DNA from: Couchioplanes caeruleus
Lineage (GTDB): Bacteria > Actinomycetota > Actinomycetes > Mycobacteriales > Micromonosporaceae
DNA: 64,000 nucleotides
NCBI RefSeq assembly: GCF_003751945.1
Contig: NZ_RJKL01000001.1
Location: 4,588,001-4,652,000, forward strand
Direction of reading: 5' to 3'
The stretch's first letter is position 1; each line of letters starts with the position of its first letter. This document shows, one piece after another, positions 25,960 to 33,541 of this stretch. A program made the translations under genes and the position numbers. A model generated the notes under the pieces. That model worked only from the letters and a program-made list of their open reading frames with translations. It made no database searches and had not been told where the DNA came from.

Positions 25960-26120
25960 TTCTCCGAACGTTGGTCCTCAAGGGCCGGCTACGCCGCGAG
26001 GAACTGGTCGACCTCGACCTGGACCAGATCGGCCCCTGCACGCCGGCCGAGCAGGGTACGGCGAAGAAAGCGAAGATCAGCGACCGCGAAAGTGCGTGGC
26101 TGCCGGTTGGGCACAGTTGC
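25960..26120 (+). pseudogene. Tyrosine recombinase fragment
   Basis: A short plus-strand stretch reads 'GRLRREELVDLDLDQIGP' followed by 'TAKKAKI', the pattern around the first catalytic arginine of a common actinomycete phage-type integrase (G-L-R-R-E-E-L-V-x-L-D-L-D-Q-I). No flanking integrase domains remain. The 300 nt downstream, up to the sigma factor gene, hold nothing I can support. Confidence 0.45.
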
Positions 26121-26410
26121 CGGAGCCTCGTGCTGTTGACTCTGCGGCGCAGCGCAGCATCCGATATGCATTACATAAACGACAAATACGTAGATCTACC
26201 TATAGAAGTTAATGAATGCGGCTGACATGCTGGCCTCTCCGACACCCTGGAGCGAAGTCGGGTCTCCTACTGCGCCGATAAGGCCGCCCATGCAAATCAC
26301 GGTTGCGCTAGACATCGCGCAAAGCCGATGAGCTTTACAGGCGTACACGACTCGGCGGCCCGGGCGTGCTGCATCGGGCGCCCGATCATAGAGGGAAGCG
26401 GGGACGGCTC

Positions 26411-27028
26411 ATGTCCAGCGATCCGAACGAGGTGGAATTCGAGGTATTCGCCCGGGTGATCCGGCGTTGGTTGCGCCGTCAGGCGTACGACATCTGCGGT
26501 GACTGGCACGAGGCTGACGATCTCGTGCAGGTGGCGCTCTTGAAGATTCACCAGCGCTGGGACCGGCTGCATCGACGCGCAGAGTTGGGTGCGTATGCCC
26601 ACCGGGTCGTGCTGCGCAGTTTCCTGACCGAGCGTCGTCGCGCGTATTGGAGTCGCGAGGTGGCGCTGCCCGGGATGACCGATGTCATGCCGGCACCGGA
26701 TCGTAACACCGCCGTGGAGGACCGGGCGCGGCTGCTGCCGGCGCTGCGCCGGCTCGGGGCGCGTCAGCGCGCCGTCGTGACCCTGCGCTTCCTCGGTGAC
26801 CTCAGCGTGGAACAGACCGCGCAGGTTCTGGGCTGCACGCCCGGAACGGTGACCAGCCAGACCGTGCGGGCGATCGAGGCGCTGCGCCGGGATCTGGGAA
26901 GTCGGGCGCCGCCGCGTGCAACACAGCGTATCGGTAGTCGCGCGGATCTGTGCTCAAGATTCTGCTGCCGGGTGGAGACCCGGCCGAAGCCGACCAGGAA
27001 GCCGCCCTCCACCGGAGCGGGGTCGTGA
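26411..27028 (+). CDS. SigE-family ECF RNA polymerase sigma factor
   Basis: ATG 26411 gives 205 residues. Region 2: 'LRRQAYDICGDWHEADDLVQ' with 'VALLKIHQRWDRL'; region 4: 'LGARQRAVVTLRFLGDLSVE' with 'QTAQVLGCTPGTVTSQTVRA'. The SigE-type subfamily is abundant in Actinobacteria. The last ~35 residues after 'DLGSRAPPRATQ' are Cys/Arg-rich and overlap a better-biased frame at 26950, so the native C-terminus was probably shorter or has been shifted. No anti-sigma gene with a membrane segment is found next to it. Confidence 0.82.
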   Translation: MSSDPNEVEFEVFARVIRRWLRRQAYDICGDWHEADDLVQVALLKIHQRWDRLHRRAELGAYAHRVVLRSFLTERRRAYWSREVALPGMTDVMPAPDRNTAVEDRARLLPALRRLGARQRAVVTLRFLGDLSVEQTAQVLGCTPGTVTSQTVRAIEALRRDLGSRAPPRATQRIGSRADLCSRFCCRVETRPKPTRKPPSTGAGS

Positions 27029-27273
27029 TCCGGGCGCGCCTGGCCGCCGACGACGTGGACGAACTGCACGCCGCGGCGGCCGCCGTCGTCTCGGCGCTGA
27101 CCGTCATCCGAACCAGCCGAACCGTGCCGCGCCGCTTCGGCGACGGCCTCACTGTGCATCTGGACGCCGAGTGCCCGGCGACGGCTCCGCCCCCCGGCCG
27201 GGCGAGCAGATCGGATGACCTGCACGGCAAGCAGGCGGAGGATCTTTCCTACCTGGGGCCCGACCCGGGATAG
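26950..27273 (+). CDS. Hypothetical protein overlapping the sigma factor end
   Basis: GTG 26950; 107 residues with very strong G/C third-position bias through 'DPAEADQEAALHRSGVVIRA' and 'VSALTVIRTSRTVPRRFGDG'. No domain recognised and no membrane segment. It may be the intact remainder of a longer gene that originally followed the sigma factor and now overlaps its shifted end by 79 nt. Confidence 0.5.
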   Translation: MLKILLPGGDPAEADQEAALHRSGVVIRARLAADDVDELHAAAAAVVSALTVIRTSRTVPRRFGDGLTVHLDAECPATAPPPGRASRSDDLHGKQAEDLSYLGPDPG

Positions 27274-27320
27274 CGAACCGCCTCGATCTGCTCCTCGTCG
27301 ACGCACGTCGTCGGGCTCGA

Positions 27321-27560
27321 TCAACGGTCGCCGCCGGGCTTGTGCCAGCGGCCGATAACAGTGCGGCGTACGCCAGCGTCGAGCATCGCCTGCACCCGGT
27401 GCCGGCCGTTGATGTACGACACGACGCCGCCGCAGCTTGGCGCGCAGCAGACGCGGGAGAAGCCACGGGGCCGCTGAGGCCGCAGCCTGAACCGCCAATT
27501 AGGCGGTGGTTCCACCGTACGCATAGTAATGAAACGTCCTCTAGAACCGGCCCAGCGCCG
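27321..27560 (-). pseudogene. C-terminal gene fragment ('SYINGRHRVQAML' motif)
   Basis: The minus-strand peptide 'VVSYINGRHRVQAMLDAGVR' with 'RTVIGRW' resembles the end of a small ParB-like/N-G-x-H-R family protein common in actinomycetes. The upstream portion of the frame is Arg/Pro-rich and not family-like, so only a fragment seems to remain. Confidence 0.4.
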
Positions 27561-27582
27561 ACCACCTCGGTGGATCGAGGAC

Positions 27583-28329
27583 TCAGCAGTCCTGCCAGCT
27601 CCGCAGCGTCGATCTCGCGGCCAGGGTGTCGGCGTGGTCGCTGCCGAGCAGGCGTTCACGACTGGTGGCCACCCGCTGCATGGTCTCGATCGCGTCGCTG
27701 TCGCGTCCCGCCCATCGATAGAGGTGGGCTAGCCTGACCCTGGCGGCCAGAGAATCGGGGTGGTCGGCTCCCTGGCGCCGCTCCAGGTCGGCGGTCATTC
27801 CCTCCTCGATGGCGACGATCCCGGCAACGTGCCGAGCTGAGGGCTGGGAGAGCGCTAGGCCGACACGAGTGACGGCGTTGGCATCCGCGGGTCGCGGTGG
27901 TGACGCGGCGTCCGACCCCGCCGTCACAAGTTCGGTGGGGAGATGGCGCAGTTCCTCACTGCCCGCCGCGGTCTGTTCCCACTCGGCGGTGACGGCGTCG
28001 TCCAAGGACCGGTCTGCGGCCGTTCCCGACGGCTGAGTGAGCACCAAAGCTGCCTTCGCCTGCGGTCCGAGCGCGAGTAGGGCTGCCTCGGACAAGCTAT
28101 CGACCATGAAGCGGACGCGGACCCGCCACGGCTCGGCCTGCGCCGAGGTGACGTGCAGGGTACGCAGCTTCGCCATCAGAGTGTGCGCGAACGGGTCGCC
28201 GCTGAGCCGGGCGACCGCGTCACGCAACGACTGCACCGCCTCGGTGACCGCCGGTTGATCGGGCGCAGGGGACGTTACCCCAGTCAGCAGGGCGGTGGTC
28301 ACGAGCTGCGCTAACCGCTGTATGTCCAC
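27583..28329 (-). CDS. Tetratricopeptide-repeat protein, short
   Basis: GTG at 28329 ('VDIQRLAQLVTTALLTGVTS') is chosen over an open upstream extension with non-protein-like composition; 248 residues. The last ~70 residues hold two Kinesin-light-chain-type TPR units ('HPDSLAARVRLAHLYRWAGR' and 'HADTLAARSTLRSW', linked by 'AIETMQRVATSRERLLGSD'). The rest is Ala/Leu-rich helical. Full-length relatives usually have more repeats, so the gene may be truncated at its 3' end. Role unknown, probably protein-protein interaction. Confidence 0.65.
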   Translation of the reverse strand: MDIQRLAQLVTTALLTGVTSPAPDQPAVTEAVQSLRDAVARLSGDPFAHTLMAKLRTLHVTSAQAEPWRVRVRFMVDSLSEAALLALGPQAKAALVLTQPSGTAADRSLDDAVTAEWEQTAAGSEELRHLPTELVTAGSDAASPPRPADANAVTRVGLALSQPSARHVAGIVAIEEGMTADLERRQGADHPDSLAARVRLAHLYRWAGRDSDAIETMQRVATSRERLLGSDHADTLAARSTLRSWQDC

Positions 28330-28532
28330 GTCAAAACTCCAAGGCGGCGACGTTCGCGTCCTTTCGTTGTACGAAACCAGGCTAACGCAGCGAATATCGA
28401 TGTCCCAGTGATGGGGGACAGCCAGGGCAGGTGCGGCCGAGCAATGGTGGACGGCCGGTCCGCCGACAACCCCGTGTGCTGCGGGAGGGCCCGCCGGACG
28501 ACCGGCGAGCCCTTCCCAGCGCGAGGCTGGGG

Positions 28533-29168
28533 CTAACTCGAGGCCGGAATGGAAATAACGCCCGTGAGGACGGTGCACTCAATCCATCGGGATGGTGCGG
28601 GCGGCAAAATGATGCATCCAGACGGCGGAGTGTTCCATATCCAGCCGGCGGGCGTCTTCAGGGCATACAAATTCCCCCCATACCAGGAGCCGGCGCAGAT
28701 CACTCCAGCGCAGCCACTTACGTCCCTGGAGACCGGAGAGACTAGACAGTTTACGCAGTTCAGCGTCGCTCCTTCGTCCCTCAGCTGGAGATCTTTCCAT
28801 AGCTGTACCGTAACGAGGATCGCTGCCCAGTTCTGATCCGGCGCGGTCGCCGTACAGACGACCTGGGCGTCGTAGTCCGCGGCCACCGAGGTCAGGGCAT
28901 GGTTGGTGTACGAGGCGATGGTGTGGAGATGAGTGGGGAGCCGGCATCCGCCGCCGGGCGGGTCGGTGAAGGGGCGGATCGTCGCGCCGGTCTTGACGTT
29001 CTGCATCGTCAGCTGAGCCAGCATCCTCTCGGATTTCTCGCTGAGGCTGGCATGCGATGTCACCTGCTCGACCTGTTGATCGGTGTCAGCGGCTTGCGCC
29101 GGTGACACAACGGAAAGCACGAGCGCCACTCCGCCAATGACCGAGATCAAGACTTTTCTTAACGCCAT
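28533..29168 (-). CDS. Secreted cysteine-containing hypothetical protein
   Basis: 211 residues with a clear signal peptide 'ISVIGGVALVLSVVSPAQAA' (cleavage after AQA). The mature part has an N-terminal helical stretch ('LSEKSERMLAQLTMQNV') and then a Cys-rich half ('GCRLPTH', 'VVCTATAPDQNW', 'NCVNCLVSP', 'GCAGVICAGSWYGG'), suggesting disulfides outside the cell. No known family. Immediately upstream, 'GGAGG' near 29179 fits a ribosome site. The 240 nt further right (29180-29418) contain no gene I can support. Confidence 0.72.
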   Translation of the reverse strand: MALRKVLISVIGGVALVLSVVSPAQAADTDQQVEQVTSHASLSEKSERMLAQLTMQNVKTGATIRPFTDPPGGGCRLPTHLHTIASYTNHALTSVAADYDAQVVCTATAPDQNWAAILVTVQLWKDLQLRDEGATLNCVNCLVSPVSRDVSGCAGVICAGSWYGGNLYALKTPAGWIWNTPPSGCIILPPAPSRWIECTVLTGVISIPASS

Positions 29169-29418
29169 GAAGTTGAGCCTCCTTAACCTGGTGCGGTCGG
29201 GCCTTTCGCGGCATTACAGATTCGTACACGTGGTGGGAGATACCGGACGCTGCATCCGGCGGCTTGGTCGAATGTGCAAATCGCGGCAGAGCATCTCAAG
29301 GGCCCACACCCTCTCGCGCCGCCTGCACCCCAGCGCCTACGCCATCGGCTCGCCACTTAAGTGGTGCGGCACTTGCGCGGCGGCAGCCAGGCGGCTGACA
29401 GTCCCGTATGATCATCCG

Positions 29419-30110
29419 GTGTATGCCGGACCGGTCGTTCAGGCGTGGGCGGTCGAGCCGCTGCTGGCGCTGGCCCCCAATGTCAACCTGTGCGCGGACC
29501 GGCCCCGCTGGCCGGGCGCGGACGGGGGTTGGGCGAGAACCCTGCGTGGACCGTTGCCGGCATGGCCAGTGCCGTGGGCCGACCACGTCGGGAGCATGGT
29601 CGCGCAGCGCAGTCTGCGCCTTGTCGTCGTCGGGCAGTGCTACGGCGCCTGGCTCGCCTACCGGATCGTGATGGAGCTCAGCGCCACGGCGGCAGCCGCG
29701 TGCCGTGGGCTGCTCGTGCTTTCCCAGGTTCCGCGGCGAACGCGCCGGTCAGCCCGCTTCGCCTGGCCCACGACGAGGAGTTGTGGAGCGCGGTCACGCA
29801 GCTCGGAGGCACCCCGGAGGAACTGGTGGCCGACCCCGAGTTCCGGGCATTGCAGCTTCCCGTGCTTCGAGCGGGCCTGTCCCCTGTGGAGGCCGACCGC
29901 GTCGTACGGCAGTTCCTGAGTGAGCTGGTCCGGCAGCCGGTCCGCCCGGACAACTTCTTCGATTTGGGCGGGCATTCGCTGATCGCGGCGGCCCGCGAGC
30001 TCACCCAGCGCACCGGGACGACGGTGTCGCCCGGCATGATTCTGTCCGCGGCGGACGTCTCCGCCCTGATCGACCGGATCGTCGTGGCCGGGTCGGAGCC
30101 GGATGCCTGA
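29419..30110 (+). pseudogene. Thioesterase fragment fused to a carrier (PCP/ACP) domain, frameshifted
   Basis: The first frame (GTG 29419) encodes an alpha/beta-hydrolase piece with nucleophile motif 'VVVGQCYGAWLAYRIVMEL'. Near 29722 the frame must shift by one to continue with 'LRLAHDEELWSAVTQLGGTP' and 'FRALQLPVLRAGLSPVEADR', the typical late part of NRPS type II thioesterases. Instead of a thioesterase C-terminus the chain runs into '[20 protein letters not shown]', a phosphopantetheine carrier core with its Ser, and stops at 30110. It looks like a deletion product joining a thioesterase gene to a carrier domain, later frameshifted: debris of another assembly line. Confidence 0.7.
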
Positions 30111-30130
30111 GCAGTGGGCTGAGGCTCCGG

Positions 30131-30800
30131 TCAGCCGCGCTGCCAGGCCTCCTGGAGGCCGGCGAACGCCGAATAGAAGCCGGGGAAGGTCTTGCTCACG
30201 CAGGCCGGGTCGTCGAAACGGATGCCCGGGGTACGGATACCGAGCACGCTCATGCTCATCGCGATGCGGTGATCGGCCCGGGTCCCTACCGTTGCCGCCC
30301 GGAGAAGGCCGGGGATGATCTCCAGCCAATCGGGCCCGGTGCCGGTGGCGATCCCACACGCGCCCAGTGCCGAGGACATTGCGTCGATCCGGTCGGACTC
30401 CTTGACCCGGCAGTTCGCCACGTCGGTGATCCGGACCGGTCCGTCGGCGACCGTGACATCGCAGCCCATCGCGGGGAGGACCTCGGTGGCGAAACGGAGA
30501 TCGCCCTGCCTCGAATGGCGGCCGAGGCCGAGCACCGTCACGGTGTTGCCGGTGACCGCCGCCGCGGCGAAGAAGTACGAAGCGGTGGACGCATCCGGCT
30601 CGATGACGTACTCCCGCGCCTGATAGGTACCCGGCGCGATGGTGATCCGCGAACCCTGGCGCGACACGGAGGCGCCGAACTCACGCATCATCGCGAGGGT
30701 CAGCTCCACGTACGGCACGGACACCCCGTCGAGGATCTCGATGCGCAGGCCGTTCCTGGTACCTGGAGCCATCATGCAGAGGGCGCTCAACGCTGGTAGA
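30131..30800 (-). pseudogene. aroA: C-terminal half of EPSP synthase (3-phosphoshikimate 1-carboxyvinyltransferase)
   Basis: From 'LSALCMMAPGTRNGLRIEIL' the minus-strand frame reads as an AroA-type enolpyruvyl transferase: 'VSVPYVELTLAMMREFGASV', 'EPDASTASYFFAAAAV', 'CRVKESDRIDAMSSAL' and 'RADHRIAMSMSVLGI', ending 'VSKTFPGFYSAFAGL'. These are the conserved second-domain motifs. The first ~180-190 residues, including the first half of the active site, are absent. A secondary-metabolism copy that has been truncated is more likely than the housekeeping gene. Confidence 0.72.
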
Positions 30801-30994
30801 GGGCCTTGAGCTGGGCATCGGCTGGCCACGACGGGTTCCGGTTGGCCCCGCCAGGACGGTCCCGGCAGGGCCATTCCGGGCGTCGTGGCCTCGTCGCTCG
30901 GTTGGTAGGAACCGGTCCGTACCGCATCCGTGGCGGCCGCGACTGTGGCGTCAAGGCGCGGAACTACGGCGCACCCCGATCGCGCGCCTCGTTG

Positions 30995-31759
30995 TCAGCC
31001 GACCGTGCTCGGCACCAGTGTGAGGCGGCGTTGGATCTCGGACAGGATCGCGTCGCGATGCGTGGTCACGAAAAAGTGGCGGCCCGGGAAGGTCAGGCAC
31101 GCGAAGGTGCCGAGGGTGTGACCGCCCCACGCGGCCGCCTCGGCAGCGGTGACCACCGGGTCGTCGCGCCCGGTGAAGACGGTGATCGGGCAGCGCAGCG
31201 GCGGACCGGAAGCGACCGGATAGGTCTCAACGGCGCGGTAGTCCGCTCGGAGCGCGGGCAGCGCCATGGCGCGCACGTCGGGATCCTCCAGCGCGTCGGC
31301 CACACCGGTGTCGCCGTCCAGTTCCCGCACGTGGGCGACGAGCGCGTCGTCGCCGAGCCGGTGGACCGCCTCCGGCCGGGCCGTCGACGGGGCCCGCCGT
31401 CCGGACGCGAAGAGGTGCGCCGGCGCCTGGCCGGTGCGCTCCAGAAGCAGCGCGGTCTCATAGCCCACGAGTGCGCCCATGCTGTGCCCGAAGAGCGCGA
31501 CGGGTCGCGGGCCGAGGGCGGCCACCTGTTCGGCCACGGCTGCGGCGAGGGTGGAGATGCTGCTGACCTGGGGCTCGTCATGGCGATCCTGACGCCCCGG
31601 GTACTGCACGGCCACGACGTCGATCGAGCCGGCCAGCGCCGCCGAGACCGGGTAGAAGAAGCTGGCCGAACCGCCCGCGTGCGGCAGGCAGACCAGCGTG
31701 ACGCCGGCCGCCGGCCCGGGGTGGTAACGCTGGACCCAGCGTGGATCGGGTCCGTTCAC
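30995..31759 (-). CDS. Type II thioesterase
   Basis: GTG 31759 gives 254 residues. 'VTLVCLPHAGGSASFFYPVS', 'VVAVQYPGRQDRHDEP', nucleophile 'VALFGHSMGALVGYETALLL', 'LPALRADYRAVETYPV', Asp in 'CPITVFTGRDDPVVTAAEA' and His in 'FPGRHFFVTTH'. Type II thioesterases remove mis-primed or stalled acyl groups from carrier domains. It overlaps the reductase stop by 4 nt (GTGA), so the two are translationally coupled and likely serve the same assembly line. Confidence 0.9.
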   Translation of the reverse strand: MNGPDPRWVQRYHPGPAAGVTLVCLPHAGGSASFFYPVSAALAGSIDVVAVQYPGRQDRHDEPQVSSISTLAAAVAEQVAALGPRPVALFGHSMGALVGYETALLLERTGQAPAHLFASGRRAPSTARPEAVHRLGDDALVAHVRELDGDTGVADALEDPDVRAMALPALRADYRAVETYPVASGPPLRCPITVFTGRDDPVVTAAEAAAWGGHTLGTFACLTFPGRHFFVTTHRDAILSEIQRRLTLVPSTVG

Positions 31760-33108
31760 GCCGACCACCCGGCCTTCGGGCGGAAGCGATTGATCGCCGC
31801 CAGGTGGCGCTCCCTCATCTGCGGGTCCTCTACGCCGCCGCCCTCGTTCGGCGCCAGGCACAGCACGCCGACCTTGCCCTGGTGCCGGTTGCGGTGCAGG
31901 TGGTCAACGGCCTGGCCGACCTCGTTGAGCGGGTAGGTCAGCGACAGCGTCGGGTGGATGCGGCCACGCATGACGAGCCGGTTGGCCTGCCATGCCTCGC
32001 GGTAATTGGCGAAGTGTGTGCCGACGATCCGCTTGAGGTTCATCCACAGGTGACGATTGTCGAACTGGTGCTCGTAGCCGCTGGTCGAGGCGCACGTGAC
32101 GATCGTGCCGCCGCGGCGGGCGACGTAGACGGAAGCGCCGAACGTCTCGCGCCCGGGGTGCTCGAAGACGATGTCGGCGTCCTCGCCGCCGGTTAGCTCG
32201 CGGATTCGCTGGCCGAACCGGCGCCACTCGCGCGGGTCCTGGGTGAGCTCGTCGCGCCAGAAGCGGTAGCCCTCGGCCTCCCGGTCGATGATCGCCTCCG
32301 CGCCCACGCGCCGGCACACCTCGGCCTTCTCCGCGCTGGAGACCACGCAGATCGGGTTGGCGCCGCTGCTCAGCGCGTACTGGACGGCGAACGAGCCGAG
32401 CCCGCCGGCCGCGCCCCAGATGAGCACGTTGTCGCCGAGGCGCATGCCCGCTCCGTGGTTCGACACCAGCTGCCGGTAGACAGTCGAGTTCACCAGGCCG
32501 GGCGACGCGGCCTCCTCCCACGTCAGGTGTGCCGCCTTCGGCATGAGCTGGTTCGCCTTCACCAGCGCCAGGTCGGCCAGCCCGCCGAAGTTCGTCTCGT
32601 ATCCCCAGATGCGCTGCTCCGGGTCGAGCATGCTGTCGTCGTGGCCGTCCGGGTGCTGCAGCTCCACCGAGAGGCAGTGAGCGACGACGCGGTCGCCCGG
32701 GTTCCAGCGCTGCACGCCCGGGCCGGTGCGTAGCACGATGCCGGCCAGGTCCGATCCGATGACGTGGTACGGCTGGGCGTGCCGGGCCGCGAGCCCACCG
32801 GTGCGGGCGTATCGACGCAGGAAGCTGAATGTGGGCACCGGGGTGAACAGCGCACTCCACACGGTGTTGTAGTTGACCGCGCTGGCCATCACGGCGATCA
32901 GCGCCTCACCGGGCCCCGGCTCCGGGGTCGGCACGTCGCGCAGATGCAGGGCCTTGGCCGGCTCCCGGTCGGCGACCGGGATGCCGTCGAACATGTGCTG
33001 GTCGTCTTCGAGCAGCACGGCCGCCCGGTAATACTCCGGGACCGGCAGCGCGGCGACCGCCTCGGCGCCGGGCGCGGCGACGATCGCCTCGGCGAAATCG
33101 GCATTCAC
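31756..33108 (-). CDS. ccr: Crotonyl-CoA carboxylase/reductase
   Basis: 450 residues from GTG 33108, with 'AGGAGGTCC' directly upstream; the open frame further left is not used. MDR-type alcohol dehydrogenase/enoyl reductase layout: 'SAVNYNTVWSALFTPVPTF', 'HVIGSDLAGIVLRTGPGVQR', 'GDRVVAHC', 'QRIWGYETNFGGLADLALVK', NADPH motif 'NVLIWGAAGGLGSFAVQYAL', 'DIVFEHPGRETFGASVYVAR' and 'ASTSGYEHQFDNRHLWMNLK'. These are hallmarks of CCR, which reductively carboxylates crotonyl-CoA to ethylmalonyl-CoA with NADPH and CO2. CCRs in biosynthetic clusters supply unusual malonyl extenders; no PKS gene is in this window, so its client lies outside or was lost. Confidence 0.92.
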   Translation of the reverse strand: MNADFAEAIVAAPGAEAVAALPVPEYYRAAVLLEDDQHMFDGIPVADREPAKALHLRDVPTPEPGPGEALIAVMASAVNYNTVWSALFTPVPTFSFLRRYARTGGLAARHAQPYHVIGSDLAGIVLRTGPGVQRWNPGDRVVAHCLSVELQHPDGHDDSMLDPEQRIWGYETNFGGLADLALVKANQLMPKAAHLTWEEAASPGLVNSTVYRQLVSNHGAGMRLGDNVLIWGAAGGLGSFAVQYALSSGANPICVVSSAEKAEVCRRVGAEAIIDREAEGYRFWRDELTQDPREWRRFGQRIRELTGGEDADIVFEHPGRETFGASVYVARRGGTIVTCASTSGYEHQFDNRHLWMNLKRIVGTHFANYREAWQANRLVMRGRIHPTLSLTYPLNEVGQAVDHLHRNRHQGKVGVLCLAPNEGGGVEDPQMRERHLAAINRFRPKAGWSA

Positions 33109-33220
33109 AAAGGACCTCCTGGGACGGCAACGGTGCCGCCAACAGCGTTTGCTGTGGACGGATGCAGGGGCCCCGGTCGGGGGCCCGGTGCCCGTCTTGC
33201 GGTCCGGCCGCCGCTGCGGC

Positions 33221-33280
33221 CGGGTGAGGACCGCGGCAGCCGGGTGAGGACCGCGGCAGCCGGGTGAGGACCGCGGCAGC
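33221..33280. repeat. Three perfect tandem copies of a 20-bp unit
   Basis: The unit CGGGTGAGGACCGCGGCAGC is repeated exactly at 33221, 33241 and 33261, about 110 bp upstream of the reductase start. It could be a slippage repeat or a set of binding sites in the promoter region of the reductase-thioesterase pair. The other ~200 nt of this gap show no gene. Confidence 0.85.
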
Positions 33281-33422
33281 CGATGTCGGCGTCGTGACAC
33301 TAGGTGCGGCCCTCGTGCCGGAGGCACCCCTTTCCTCGCGGTGCCGGAAAGTCGGGGGTGTCTAGGGGGTCCTTCCCTCGGGCCGCAACCGCGGCGGCAC
33401 CCGGCATTCGGCTACGTGCGTA

Positions 33423-33478
33423 GTGCGTCCCGCGGGGCCTGGCTACCGCGGCGGGTAGCCAGGCCCCGCGGGACGCAC
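33423..33478. terminator. Strong hairpin downstream of the ABC transporter operon
   Basis: A perfect 25-bp inverted repeat (GTGCGTCCCGCGGGGCCTGG... and its complement) with a 6-nt loop GCGGCG, about 65 nt beyond the stop of the last exporter gene. No T-run, as is common for actinomycete terminators. It insulates the exporter operon from the reductase gene transcribed in the same direction. Confidence 0.75.
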
Positions 33479-33541
33479 GCAGCCGCGATCCGTTGCCGCC
33501 ACACAGGCGTCCTCGCCCGCGTAGCGTGGCCGGCCCGGTAC

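Noticed and set aside
25145..26041. 298-codon minus-strand open frame
   Set aside because: Mixed Arg/Ser-rich translation; the coding-like pieces lie in the other frames and are listed as a pseudogene.
33221..33280. Possible CRISPR array
   Set aside because: The repeats are directly abutting with no spacers and only three units; it is a simple tandem repeat.
33109..33327. N-terminal extension of the carboxylase/reductase
   Set aside because: Contains the tandem repeat and Arg/Pro-rich translation; the GTG at 33108 has a strong ribosome site.
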